Source: Spiroplasma endosymbiont of Cantharis nigra
Lineage (GTDB): Bacteria > Bacillota_I > Bacilli_A > Mycoplasmatales > Mycoplasmataceae
NCBI RefSeq assembly: GCF_964019925.1
Contig: NZ_OZ026470.1
Coordinates: 124,001 to 188,000 of the forward strand
Reading direction: 5' to 3'
Length of the DNA stretch: 64,000 nucleotides
The notes beneath the pieces were generated by a model. That model had not been told where the DNA came from, searched no databases, and was given only the letters and a program-made list of their open reading frames with translations. Shown here one piece after another: positions 22,348-35,079 of the stretch (position 1 is its first letter; each line of letters starts with the position of its first letter). Made by a program: the position numbers and the translations under genes.

Positions 22348-22401
22348 TGGCATTTTTTTTAATGTAAAGTATAATAATAAAGCAGAAAAAGGTGTAATAA
22401 T

Positions 22402-22812
22402 ATGTCAAGAAAAAATGATATTAAAAAGAAATCAAAGGTTGGTACAAGAGTAAAAAATAAATTTGCAAATGCCGCTAGAGGTATTTTTACTGCTTTTAGA
22501 GAAGAGTCGACATTAATTGTCTATCTAATTATTGTTATTTTTGCAATTGGATTAGGGATTTGAGTTGGTTTAGATACAACTCAATGATCTATTGTTATTC
22601 TAACAATTGGAGTATTGACAGGTTTTGAATTCGTTAATACATCAATTGAAAACTTTGTAGATCTATTAAGTTTTGAATATAATATTCAAGCAAAAAAAAT
22701 TAAAGATATTTGTGCAGCAGCTAGTATTATTAATGCACTATTATCTGTTGTTATTGGTTTTTTAATATATCTGCCAGCATTAATAACAACTATTGAAAAC
22801 TTATTTAAGTAA
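22402..22812 (+). CDS. dgkA: Diacylglycerol/undecaprenol kinase
   Basis: A 136-residue integral membrane kinase. The family block GFEFVNTSIENFVDL followed by KKIKDICAAASI is clear, with three hydrophobic segments and a basic N-terminus. An AAAAAGGTG site precedes the ATG. It sits between ybeY and cdd as in many Firmicutes. The substrate, diacylglycerol or undecaprenol, cannot be settled from sequence; Gram-positive relatives prefer undecaprenol. Confidence 0.92.
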
Positions 22813-22826
22813 AATGGAGAAAAAAG

Positions 22827-23234
22827 ATGAATTTAAAAAAAGACGAAGTTTATGAAGAATTAAAGATATTAAGAAAAAATGCCTATGCACCTTATTCAAA
22901 TTTTAGAGTAGCTTGTATTATTTATTTAAAAAATGGTCAAAAAATAAAAGGCGTTAATGTTGAAAATGCAGCTTATAATCCTTCAATTTGTGCTGAAAGA
23001 ACTGCTTTACCGCAAATGATAACTCAAGGCTATAATAAAAATGATGTTGAATTAATAGCACTTTATACAGATTCGGAGGGATTTGGCTCTCCATGTGGAA
23101 CTTGTAGACAAACTCTTTCTGAATTACTTTTAGAAAATCAGACAATATGGGTTTATAATAAAAAAGAATTTATTAATTCATATAGTGTTAAAGATTTTTT
23201 ACCATATGCTTTTTCAAGTACAAATATTGGTTAA
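22827..23234 (+). CDS. cdd: Cytidine deaminase
   Basis: A 135-residue enzyme converting cytidine and deoxycytidine to uridine and deoxyuridine. The zinc/catalytic motifs are NPSICAERTAL (Cys, catalytic Glu) and PCGTCRQ (two Cys). The N-terminal YAPYSNFRV substrate block is present. A TGGAGAAAA site precedes the ATG. A terminator follows, ending the first half of the split era operon. Confidence 0.96.
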   Translation: MNLKKDEVYEELKILRKNAYAPYSNFRVACIIYLKNGQKIKGVNVENAAYNPSICAERTALPQMITQGYNKNDVELIALYTDSEGFGSPCGTCRQTLSELLLENQTIWVYNKKEFINSYSVKDFLPYAFSSTNIG

Positions 23235-23261
23235 GAATCTTAAATTAATTTAATGAAAAAT

Positions 23262-23306
23262 AAAAACTATGTATAACAGACATTAAAGTAGGATTATAGT
23301 TTTTTT
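23262..23306 (+). terminator. Terminator after cdd
   Basis: AAAAACTAT pairs with ATAGTTTTT around a long loop and is followed by a T run. Confidence 0.65.
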
Positions 23307-23346
23307 AATATTTATATAAAAAATAATAATAAGGGAGGGTATTAGT

Positions 23347-24063
23347 ATGTTTTATAGAAATAATGATTTTTGAAATGAAAAGGGAGCAGAATACATATCT
23401 TCTTATCTAAACTTAATAAAAATTGAAAATTCAAAAGAGGAAATCTTTGAATTACTTGTAGAAAACGATTATACTGATGAAGAATTATTAGAAGAATTTG
23501 ATGTTGAATTTTTAAATCACATTAAAGCTTGAGAAGTAGTTAGAAAAATGGTTTTAAAAATTAGAGAATATGAAGAAAGTTTCAAAAAAAGATTTGATGA
23601 ATTAATTCTTGAGGAACTAATAGAAATATATGAATATTTGGATCCAAGTAAAAAATACTCTTATATGTTTAAAGGTGAAAATGATAAGAGTAAAGAGTTT
23701 TTAAAAAAATTAAAGAAAATTATTGAAAAACTAAGTATTGTTGAAACTTTCGATTCTGTATTAGAGTATTTATTAGCTGCAGCATTCGACTTAACTTCAC
23801 ATCAATTTCTTGGTGAAAAAACATTTTTATATTTTTTCTGATTGTTTCAAGCTGCAATGATTTCTAGAAATCATGGAATTGCTGTCTTTGAAGAAAAATA
23901 TGAATTAGATAGAATCTTAGAATTAAGTGAACAAATTGTAATTTATGCAAGACAAAATAAATCAAGAAATTTCTCATATTGTTCAGAATTTAGAGAATTT
24001 GTATCTTTATGTAGAGATAAAATTGACATTTTTTCTAATTATGAAAGACATAAATACGAGTAA
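23347..24063 (+). CDS. Unknown protein of 238 residues
   Basis: An unrecognised soluble protein, strongly helical and charged, with no membrane segment or signal peptide. It is rich in Glu/Lys/Phe/Tyr, for example a run of acidic helices around residues 70-100, with a hydrophobic patch near 150-165 (FLYFFWLFQAA). AAGGGAGGG precedes ATG. It is a single-gene unit between two terminators, interrupting the ybeY-era gene order. Confidence 0.7.
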
Positions 24064-24089
24064 AAACTGTAAATAAAATGGTAGGACTA

Positions 24090-24137
24090 TAAACTATAAT
24101 CTATTAAAAAATTTTTTAATAGATTATAGTTTTTTTA
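24090..24137 (+). terminator. Strong terminator after the 238-residue gene
   Basis: AAACTATAATCTATTAAAAAA pairs with its complement through 24130 and ends in a T run; the 3' arm shares GATTATAGTTTTTTT with the terminator after cdd. Confidence 0.9.
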
Positions 24138-24145
24138 TATTTCTA

Positions 24146-24181
24146 AAAATTTCCAATATATATTAAAATAATGGAAATTTT
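24146..24181 (+). promoter_or_regulatory. Inverted repeat upstream of glpO
   Basis: AAAATTTCCA (24146-24155) and TGGAAATTTT (24172-24181) are perfect inverted repeats separated by 16 bases, about 120 bases before the glpO start. They could be an operator or an RNA hairpin; there is no direct evidence for function. Confidence 0.4.
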
Positions 24182-24301
24182 ATGATTAAATAGATTTGAA
24201 GTCTAGAGCTTCTGAAAGAGGGAAAAAGTGGAAAAATTATAGAGAAAAATTTTTATTACATTTAATTGAATATTTACAGACTATATAGAAAGAGAATACT
24301 T

Positions 24302-25456
24302 ATGACTAAAAATAATTATGATATTTGTATAATTGGTGCTGGAATTATTGGAGCGTCAATTGCAAGAGAACTATCTAAATTTAAGCAGAGGGTTATAATT
24401 TTAGAAGCCAATGCTTCTTTTGGTTTAGAAACTACCACAGGAAACTCAGGATTAATTCATGGAGGTTTTGATCCAACTCCTGGAAAATTAAATGCAAAGT
24501 TAAACTTACTTGGACGAAAGAGATATAAAGAAAATTGATTTAAGGAATTAGATTTTAATCATAAGCCTGTTAACTCGCTAGTTTTGACTTTTAATAAGGA
24601 AGAAGAAAAACACCTTGATATGTTAATGGAAGGTGGTTTTAAAAATGGATGTACAAAAGAAGAAATAACTTTAATTAATAAAAAAGAGATTCAATTACTT
24701 GAACCATCTATAAGCAAAGAAGTAACAAAAGCTTTATTATGTACTAGTTCTTTTATTATTAATCCAGTGGAATTAACTGGTGTACTTCTAAAAAATGCTA
24801 AAAAGAATGGAGTGGATGTTAAATTTAATCAAAAAGTTATTTCTATTAAGTATGAAAATAATATTTTTGATATATCATCTGAAAATGCAAATTATAAGGC
24901 GAAGATTATTATAAACTGTGCAGGACATTTTGCTGATAAAATATCAGCTCTAAGTGGTTATAATGATTTTCAACTCTCAACTAAAAGAGGTGAATATATA
25001 GTTTTGAAAAAAACTAAAGAAAATCAAGTTAACAATGTTTTATTTATGGTTCCAACAATTCATGGTAAGGGTGTAATTGTTGCTAAAACATTGGAAGGAA
25101 ATTTACTAGTAGGACCAACATCTGAAGATAATGTTGCTAAAGAAGATATTAACTTAATAACTGAAGAGAAATTTAATCAAATAAAGGAAATAGGTAAAAA
25201 AATAATACCTTCTTTGGATATGTCAAAAATCATTTCTAGATTTGCAGGATCTAGACCTATTTATAAAGAAACAGATGATTTTTATATTCAGTATGCAAAA
25301 TTTAATAATAAGTTTATAAATGTGGCTGGAACAAAAAGTCCAGGTATTTCTTGTGCTCCATCAATTGCTGATTATGTAATTGATATGGTTAAAGAGCAAA
25401 TGAATTTGGAACTAAAATTAAATTGAGATAAATATGAAAAAAATATTTTATTTTAA
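24302..25456 (+). CDS. glpO: Glycerol-3-phosphate oxidase (FAD, H2O2-forming type)
   Basis: A 384-residue flavoprotein, the length of mycoplasma GlpO. It starts with the dinucleotide-binding fold DICIIGAGIIGASIARELSK, followed by TTTGNSGLIHGGFDPTPGKL and the C-terminal GTKSPGISCAPSIADY. In mycoplasmas this enzyme oxidises glycerol 3-phosphate to DHAP and releases hydrogen peroxide, a host-damaging product. ATG 24302 is chosen over the upstream in-frame ATG 24266 from the fold's position. glpK and glpF follow. Confidence 0.9.
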
Positions 25457-25619
25457 TAATGAGGGAAATAATTTTTATTATTCAACTTTAATATAAAGAG
25501 TCTCTTTAATGTATATTAAAAAATATTTAATAATACATTAATAATTTTTTAGTGTAATTTACTAACAAAAAATGAATTATTATAAATATTTCATAACTTT
25601 ATATGAAAGGAAAAATATA

Positions 25620-27122
<1,503 letters not shown>

Positions 27123-27179
27123 AAATTTAAATAGAGTACTTAGCAAATATAAAATTTATTCTTAAGAAAGGATTAAAAT

Positions 27180-27956
27180 ATGAATTGATCTGTATTGATA
27201 TTAACAGAACTATTTGGTACGGCATTACTAATTATTTTAGGTAATGGTATTGTAGCCAATGTAGTTCTAAAAGGAACTAAAGGTAATAATAGTGGATTTT
27301 TAGCTATAACTGTAGGATGGGCATTAGCTGTGTTAACAGCGGCCTTAATTGCTAACGCTTTTGGAGGAGTAGCACATTTTAACCCAGCTGTCACAATTGC
27401 CATTGCTATTTCTGATAAAAGTAAGAACTTAGGTTTTGGAGGTTATGTTGGACTTTCGCCAGTTGCACTATTCTTTTTAGTAATTTTAATTCAATTTATA
27501 GGAGCTATGATCGGTCAGTTAATTGTTAATTTTGTTTATTATAAACATATTAAAAATACTTTAAATTCACTTAAAGTTGAAGACCAATCAAATGTACTTG
27601 CTATGCATGCAACAATTCCAACTGAAAGAAACCCATTATTTAATTTTGCTATGGAGTTTTTAGGAACAACAGTTTTAATAGTTGCTATATTGTCTTTTGG
27701 AAAATTTGCAAATGGAAATGGATTGCCAAACTATTTTGCACCGATATTAGTTGGAACAACAATATTAGCAGTGGGGTTATCACTAGGGGGAACAACTGGT
27801 TATGCCATTAATCCCTTTAGAGATTTAGCTCCAAGAGTTGTTCATTCATTAATGCCCTTTAATAATAAAGGAACATCAGATTGAAAATATAGTTGAGTGC
27901 CAGTATTAGCACCGTTATTAGCTGGAGTTACAGTAGGATTGTTATTTTTAATATAA
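27180..27956 (+). CDS. glpF: Glycerol uptake facilitator (aquaglyceroporin)
   Basis: A 258-residue MIP-family channel with six helices. The first pore motif is AHFNPAVT. The second is AINPFRDLAPR, with Phe where most GlpF proteins have Ala in NPA. An AGAAAGGA site precedes the ATG, 57 bases after glpK. It supplies glycerol to GlpK and hence glycerol 3-phosphate to GlpO and PlsC-type lipid synthesis. It closes with a strong terminator. Confidence 0.93.
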
Positions 27957-28026
27957 TTTATTAAAAATGTTAGTAATTGTCTTTTAAATTTTTTTAAAAA
28001 ACTTACTATAAGAAAATATATGTAAT

Positions 28027-28053
28027 AAAACTAGGTTTTTACCTAGTTTTTTT
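28027..28053 (+). terminator. Terminator after glpF
   Basis: A perfect AAAACTAGGT / ACCTAGTTTT stem with a TTTT loop and T run. Confidence 0.93.
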
Positions 28054-28086
28054 ATATAATTTTATAAGATTAAAGGGAGAAAAAAG

Positions 28087-28758
28087 ATGATCAGATTAGA
28101 TACAATAGTAACTGATGTTTTAGCTGCAATTGGCTTATTTATAATAGTATTTTCTCCTTTGATATTTTCTAAAATTCAAAGAAAAATTTTGAATCAAAGA
28201 TTACATACATCAATTGATGGTGAAAAACTATTTGAAAAGCTTAAATATGATCTTAAGTTATCAAAACTAACAGGAATTAATAAAAAAAGACTTTACAAAG
28301 ATATTGATTATGCAAAGACTATTTTTAGAGGAGCTATGGAATATAACTCAAGAGAATTAGTTTGATATTTTAATGAATTATATGCAAAAACATACATTCA
28401 CAAAACTATTAAGAAAAAGGCTGTAATTTATACATGAGTTTGAATAGTAACTATTGGAGTTATTATGGGAGGTTCATATTTAGATATTCTTTCATGACTA
28501 TTTGATATGAAAAAACTTAATTCTTCATCAGGGATTGTATCAATTTGAATATTATTTTTTTGTGCCATGGGATTTAGTATCTTTATTAAATATCTAGAAT
28601 TTTTTAAGGTAAAGAAAGTTATAAATGATGAAGTTAGACAAATAAATTTAACTAAGAAGGAAAAAGTTTGAAAAGACTATTTAATAATTTATTGAGTATC
28701 TTGTGCAGTTCCTTTTATTGGTTTTGCATTAATTTTAATAAATATTTTATTTATGTAA
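28087..28758 (+). CDS. Unknown membrane protein, 223 residues
   Basis: Predicted membrane segments are near residues 9-28, 115-135, 155-170 and 200-222, with a basic cytoplasmic loop of about 80 residues after the first. No motif is recognised. AAAGGGAG precedes ATG. It is followed 30 bases later by another membrane protein and then era, and the two are probably co-transcribed with era. Confidence 0.7.
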
Positions 28759-28788
28759 TTATTTTTTTAGAGAAAAGGTGGTGAAAAT

Positions 28789-29934
28789 ATGAAAAAGACT
28801 GATTTACTAATTAGAGGAAAATTAGGAGAAATTATTACAAAGAGATTTCTAAAATCAAAGCATGTTAAAATGGTTTCTGAAGGGGATTATATTGCAAGAT
28901 TAAGAGCTTGTTGTAAAGTAATCTACAGTATTCCAATTCAAGCAATCTGAATTGGCTTTTTCTTTTATGCACGTATTATTGTTCAAAAACATGTTGCAAA
29001 TACACCATCAATACCCGAAAGTGAACTGTGATTGTATACTGATCAAATTAATGTTTTAAATACTTTTATTTTGATTCAATCATATCATCTCTTTATAATG
29101 GCTTGTGTTTTAATCGTTATGCTTAATATGACCATGTCTCGAGGCACTTCGATATTTACAGCAATATTTAATGTTTTGTATATATCTGAAGCACTTCTTT
29201 ATGGTAGTTTCTTATTCATTCTTGATTGAGTTGGTTTACTTCATAAATTTCAAAGTCCACAAGAATTATTAATGGCAATAAGAACTCAATGATTATGAGT
29301 TATTGCAATATTTATTGCAGTCTTTTCTTGATTACCTTTAAAATCAGTTTTTGCAGATGTAAATATGTGAAATAGAGAATGAATTAGAGTTGATCGTTAT
29401 AGAAAAACTGAAGATAGAGAAAATGGGTTTGTATTTAAAACTTGAGTAACACCTGGAGAAATTAGTGCAAGAAGATTAATGATCTCAACAGGGTGGTATC
29501 TAATATTTACAGCAAGTATTTTTCACTTAATGGATATATTTGCAAATACACAATTTAATACTGTAAAATATGTTTTATTAGTTGCAGGTTATATTATCTT
29601 TTTATCCGCCTATGTAGTACCATATAATAGTTTAAGTTTAATTTTTTATTGAACCAACTTTATATTCTTATTTTCTTTTACAGTTTATGGCTTATATATG
29701 GTTCAAAATGTAGCATGACAATGAACAATGTGATATTTATACTTATATCTATTATTAATAATCCCTTGTATAATTTCGTTTAAATCAGCTGTAAGATATA
29801 CTTGAACAATTAAAGACAAAGAAGAAATTAAGGCAGTTGTTTTAAATATGTTTGAAAGTGAGAGTGCCTTTGAACAATTTATAGAAGAACGCGATAGTAA
29901 AGAAGTAGTTAAACAATCAGAAGATACACTTTAG
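28789..29934 (+). CDS. Unknown multi-pass membrane protein, 381 residues
   Basis: At least eight hydrophobic segments, Trp-rich (many TGA codons), with a hydrophilic loop around residues 200-225 and an acidic cytoplasmic tail (FESESAFEQFIEE). AAAAGGTGGTG precedes ATG. It ends 11 bases before era, whose ribosome site overlaps the stop. No transporter family could be assigned. Confidence 0.7.
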
Positions 29935-29945
29935 GAGACAATACA

Positions 29946-30848
29946 TTGGAAAAAATAAGATCAGGATTTATTAGTATTATAGGTAGACCAAATGTTGGTA
30001 AATCAACATTATTAAATACTTTATTAGGAAAAAAAGTTTCAATTGTTACTAATAAAGCACAAACAACAAGAAATCGTATTAATGGAATATTAACTCATCA
30101 AGATGCTCAATATATTTTTGTAGATACACCAGGAGTTCATAAAGCTCAACATGAATTGGGAAGATATATGAACAAAGTAGCTTTATCTTCAACAAAAGGA
30201 GTAGATGTTATTTTATTTTTAGCACCTAGTGATGAATTTATTGGAGAAAATGATAGATTTATTTTAAATGCTTTAAGGGAAAGAGATGTACCAGTATTTT
30301 TAATTATTACCAAAAGTGATTTACTTTCAGAAAGTCAACTTCTAAATAAAGTAGAAGAATGAAAACAACAAGATTTTGAATTTGAAAAAATTCTTAGTGT
30401 TTCATCAACAATGGGAAGTAACTTAGCAATGCTTTTAGATGAAATTAAAAAAAGCTTACCTGAAACAGGAATTAAATTTTATCCTGATGAAACTTTTACT
30501 GATCAACCTGAACGTTTTTTAATTCGTGAGGTTATTCGTGAAGAAATTTTATTGCAAACAGAACAAGAAATTCCACATTCAGTTGCAATTTTAATAGATA
30601 TTTTAGAAGAGAAAAAAGATATTATTAAAGTAATTGCTTCAATAATATGTGAAAGGCAAAGTCAAAAGGGAATTATTATTGGTAACAAAGGTAGCAAAAT
30701 AAAATCAATTGGTATTAATTCTCGTGAAAAGCTTGAAACATTATTTAACAAAAAATTCTATTTAGAGTTATTTGTTAAAACAAAAGAAAAATGAAGACAA
30801 TCAGCATCATTAATCAAACAATTGGGATATGACAAAGATAGTTATTAG
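29946..30848 (+). CDS. era: GTPase Era
   Basis: A 300-residue GTPase with a C-terminal KH domain that binds 16S rRNA during 30S assembly. G motifs are GRPNVGKS, DTPG and TKSD; the KH loop is IIIGNKGSKIKSIG. It starts with TTG 29946, seven bases after AGGAGA. It belongs with ybeY-dgkA-cdd but is separated from them by 6.7 kb. The recO ribosome site overlaps its stop. Confidence 0.96.
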
Positions 30849-30857
30849 GTGATGAAA

Positions 30858-31640
30858 ATGGGAGCAACAAAAATAAATGCAGTAGTTATTGAATCTAGTG
30901 ATTTTGATGATTATGCCAAAATTGTTAAAGTATTTAGCAAGCAATTTGGTAAATTAAGCTTTATAGCTCCAGGTGTTAATAAATCAACTTCAAAGAATAA
31001 ATATTCAGTTCAAACTTTTAGTTGAAGTGACTTTGAAATCTTTAAATCAAGAGGCGAAGATAGAATAAGTAAATTAAAAACAGGAGTTTTAAAGAAAGAA
31101 TATTTTGATATAGCTAAGAATTATAATAACTATGTTTATGGATCAATTATTTTTAAAATTCTTGATCAAATAGAACAAATTAGTAATAAAAATTATAAGA
31201 TTTTCAAAATGCTAATTTTTGTTTTAGAAAATATAAATAATAATAAAAATCCATTTATAAACTATTTATTTTTTATTACTCATTTAATTCAAGAAACAGT
31301 ACAACCTTTTAGGTTAAATGGTTGCATTAGATGTAAAAAAACAACTTTTCCAATTGTAAGATTTGAATATAGTGAAAATGGGTTTATTTGTGCAAGATGT
31401 CTATGACCTGGTGAAATTGTTCAACCAGAGTCATTTATAAAAGTACTTTCAAATATTCATAAAAAGACAATTCACTTTAATATTGAACAAAAGTATGAGT
31501 ATATTGATTTAATAGTTATTCACAATATTGTAATTAACTATTATGAAAATAATTTAGGATTTTATTTAGGCCCAATATATCTATTAAAAAATACAGTAGC
31601 TTTAAATGTAAATGAAAAAATAGCAGATCATTATAAATAA
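30858..31640 (+). CDS. recO: DNA repair protein RecO
   Basis: A 260-residue recombination mediator. An N-terminal OB-fold region comes first and the four-Cys zinc site (CIRC ... CARC) lies around residue 155-180. Two in-frame ATGs are available; 30858 is preferred because AGGTGAT precedes it at a normal distance. It lies directly behind era, as in most Firmicutes. Confidence 0.9.
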
Positions 31641-31653
31641 CACTTATAATGTA

Positions 31654-31727
31654 TTGACAAGACTAATTTAATGTAAGAAAATGCATAAGTATCTCGATAT
31701 GTGCAAACATCAAGTTTGCTTTTTTTA
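31654..31727 (+). promoter_or_regulatory. glyS leader: -35-like box and early terminator
   Basis: TTGACA (31654-31659) is followed by a weak -10 region, then within about 30 bases GCAAAC / GTTTGC with a T run ends at 31727, 16 bases before the glyS ATG. It may end the recO transcript, or act as a short attenuator. No T-box sequence is present. Confidence 0.5.
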
Positions 31728-31742
31728 TTGTTAGGAGAAAAA

Positions 31743-33110
31743 ATGAAGGTAGAAATAGAAAAACTAATTTCGCATTTAAAAACACAAGGTTTTGTATTTC
31801 CAGGATCAGAAATTTATGGTGGTCTTGCTAATTCTTGAGACTATGGACCGTTAGGTTCAGAAGTAAAAAATAAATTAAAAAAACTTTGATGGGATTTTTT
31901 TGTAAGAAGAAATGAATATAATATTGGTTTAGATTCATCAATAATATTAAATCCAAAAGTATGAAATGCATCGGGTCATTTAGGTAATTTTAATGACCCA
32001 TTAATTGATTGTAAAAAGTGTAAATCTCGTTTTAGAGCAGATAAGTTAATTGAAGAAAAATTTAATGATATTAATGTTGGTGGATGAAATAATCAAAAAA
32101 TTGAAGAATTTATCAAAGAAAAATCAATAAATTGTCCAAAATGTAACGCTAATGATTTTACAAATATTAGACAGTTCACATTAATGTTTAAAACAAATCA
32201 AGGTGTTGTTGAAGATGAAGCATCTACAGTATACTTGAGACCAGAAACAGCTCAAGGGATTTTTGTGCAATATAAGAATTCTCAGCGAGCTTTAAGAAAA
32301 AAACTGCCTTTTGGTATTGGACAAATTGGTAAATCATTTAGAAATGAAATAACACCAGGGAATTTCATTTTTAGAACAAGAGAATTTGAACAAATGGAAT
32401 TAGAATTTTTCTTTTCACCCAATGATAAAACTGATTGATTTGAATATTGATTAGGAAAAGTTAAGTTTTTTTTAGAAAAAATAGTACTCATTGATGAAAA
32501 AAAATATTCAATAAGAGAACATGAAAAAGATGAGTTAGCTCATTATGCTAAAAGAACAGTGGATATTGAATTTGATTTCCCATTTGGGAGAGGTGAATTA
32601 TGGGGTATTGCTCATAGAAGTGATTTTGATTTAAAACAACATCAAACCCATTCTGGACAGGATTTAACTTATTTAGATCCAGAAACAAATGAAAAATATT
32701 TAGCCAATGTAATTGAACCAAGTGTTGGAGTTGAAAGATTACTCTTAGCAATTTTTTGTCAAAGTTATGTTGAAGAAAAAATTGACAGTGGAGAAAGAAT
32801 TGTAATGAAACTTCCTTATAAACTTGCTCCATATTCAATAGCAATTATGCCTTTGCAAAAACAGCAAAATAAAAGGGCAAAAGAACTTTATGATAAAATG
32901 TTAATTGATTTCGATGCAACATTTGATGAAACAGGAAATATAGGAAAACGCTATAGAAGACAAGATGCAATTGGAACGCCATATTGCATAACTATTGATT
33001 TTGACACTGAAACAGATAACAGTGTTACTGTTAGAAATAGAGACACTATGATTCAAGAGAGAATTGAAATTAAAAGTCTCAAAGAGTATTTATTAAAAAA
33101 AATACTTTAA
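31743..33110 (+). CDS. glyS: Glycyl-tRNA synthetase
   Basis: A 455-residue class II synthetase of the homodimeric (GlyQS-like) form. The N-terminal [18 protein letters not shown] block, motif 2 ([21 protein letters not shown]) and motif 3 ([14 protein letters not shown]) are intact, and there is a CxxC zinc insertion (CKKC, CPKC). TTAGGAG precedes the ATG. The glyS-dnaG-sigA order is classic for low-GC Gram-positives. Confidence 0.96.
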
Positions 33111-33126
33111 GTAAGGAGTGATAAAT

Positions 33127-35079
33127 TTGGCAATTTCACAGAATCAAATTGATTCAGTTTTATTAAAAGCTAATATTGTGGATGTTATTGGCAAATATAT
33201 TGACCTTCAAAAAAAGGGAAGAAACTATGTATCAATTTGTCCATTTCATGATGATTCAGATCCATCCATGAATGTATCCCCAGATAAAAAAATTTTTAAA
33301 TGCTTTGTATGTGGAACTGGTGGAAATGTTATTACGTTTGTACAAGAATTTAATAATATAACTTTTTTTAAGGCACTTTCCTTAATTGCAAAAGATTTAA
33401 ATATTAAAATTGATGGTTTAAAGGAATTTGAAAATAAAGTAAAACATAATTCAAAAGAGAGTACTTTATTTGAAATAAATAAAGCTGCCGCGAACTTCTT
33501 CAATGGTTTATTAATTTCTTCACTTTCAATTAAGGCTAGAGATTACTTAAAAGAAAGACAAATTAGTGAGCAAGAAATTGAAAGATTTAAAATAGGTTTT
33601 TGTCCAAAAAATGTAAAAGTTTATGATTATTTAATTAAACTTGGTTTTTCACAAGAAAACATTTTTGACTCAGCAATAGTTTATAAAAGTGGAGTAGATT
33701 ACAATTGTACTTTTGAAAATAGATTAATTTTTCCAATAACTGATGAAGACTCAAATATTATTGGTTTTTCTGGAAGAGTAATTAATTCAAATGATTCTCC
33801 AAAATATAAAAATAGTAGTGAAAATTTAATTTTTAAAAAATCTCAATTGGCTTATAATTTTGATAAGGCAAAAAAAGAGGCTAGAATTAAAAATGAAATA
33901 ATTATTTTGGAAGGCTTCATGGATGTTATAAGTTTAGAAGCCATTGATATAAAAAACTCAGTTGCTATTATGGGAACAACAATGAGTGATTATCATTTAA
34001 AATTATTTTCAAGAGTAGCTAAGAAATATAAATTGTTTCTTGATGGAGATAAAGCAGGAGTCAACGCAGCATTAAAAATTTCTCAGTTTTTACTTGAAAA
34101 AAATATTGATGTAACAATTGTGGAAAATAATACTGGTAAAGATCCAGATGAACTAGTTAAAGCTGGAGAAAAAAATTTAATTAATCAAATGATTGAAAAT
34201 AGTTCCCATCCTGCAAACTTTGCTACTAGATTTTTTTCAAAAGATTTAGATATAAAAAACTCTTTAAAGGTTAATGATTTTATTGAAAAAGTTATTACAG
34301 TTCTGAAATATGAAAGTAAAGAAAACATTGTTGAATCAGTTGTTGCAAATTTGGCAGATATTACAAGACTTGAAAAAAGTACTATATTTAAAACTTTAAA
34401 CAAAGCAACTAGTAAAGTAAAATCTAGTATTTCAAAAAATATAGATGTAAATTATCAAGAAAATAATATGGTTGACTTTAACGAGGGACAAGATTATATC
34501 AACAGAATGTTAAATACTTTTGTAAATGATGAAAATAGTCAATTTGAAATTCCTGAATATGGTTATGAAACTATTAAGAAGGATAAAATAGTACAATCTA
34601 ATCTTCAGCAAGTTAAAAAAAATCATTCTAAAAATTTTGCAGAGGCTGCAATTGTTTGAAATATTTTAGATAATGATTCTTTACTTGATAATTTGGATAG
34701 AAAAATAAATAATATTGAAAATATTAATGTTAAAAGAACAATAAACTTTATAATTGAACAATATAAAAAAAATGGCTATGTTGGTCATAATTGAGAACAA
34801 ATAGCAAATGAAATAAAAAAACTAAATAAAAATTATTGTGAATATATTTTTGAAATTAAAAATAGACATTTCACGGCTTTGCAAAAAACTTTATCACCCA
34901 AGGGATTAGAAGATTGTTTTGACGCAATAGAACTTTATAAAATTGAAGATGAAATAATGCTTTATAGCGAAAAAATTAATTCAACTCAAGACAATGAATT
35001 AAAAATTAATTATGCAGAACATAGAGAAGAATTATTAAAACTTAGAAATAAAATATATGAAAAAAGGAGAAAAATATAA
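33127..35079 (+). CDS. dnaG: DNA primase
   Basis: A 650-residue primase. The N-terminal zinc finger is CPFHDDSDPS with CFVCGTGG; the TOPRIM core has ILEGFMDVISL and LFLDGDKAG. The C-terminal third, which binds the helicase, is poorly conserved. TTG 33127 has AAGGAG at eight bases; the alternative GTG 33118 lies too close to it. The stop overlaps the sigA start (TAATG). Confidence 0.95.

Noticed and set aside
31641..31742. Possible T-box riboswitch before glyS
   Set aside because: No AGGGTGGNACCGCG-like sequence and too little room for the specifier stem; only a short terminator is present.
32548..32844. Antisense ORF within glyS
   Set aside because: A shadow frame opposite a conserved gene, with no ribosome site and biased composition; several similar shadows were also ignored.
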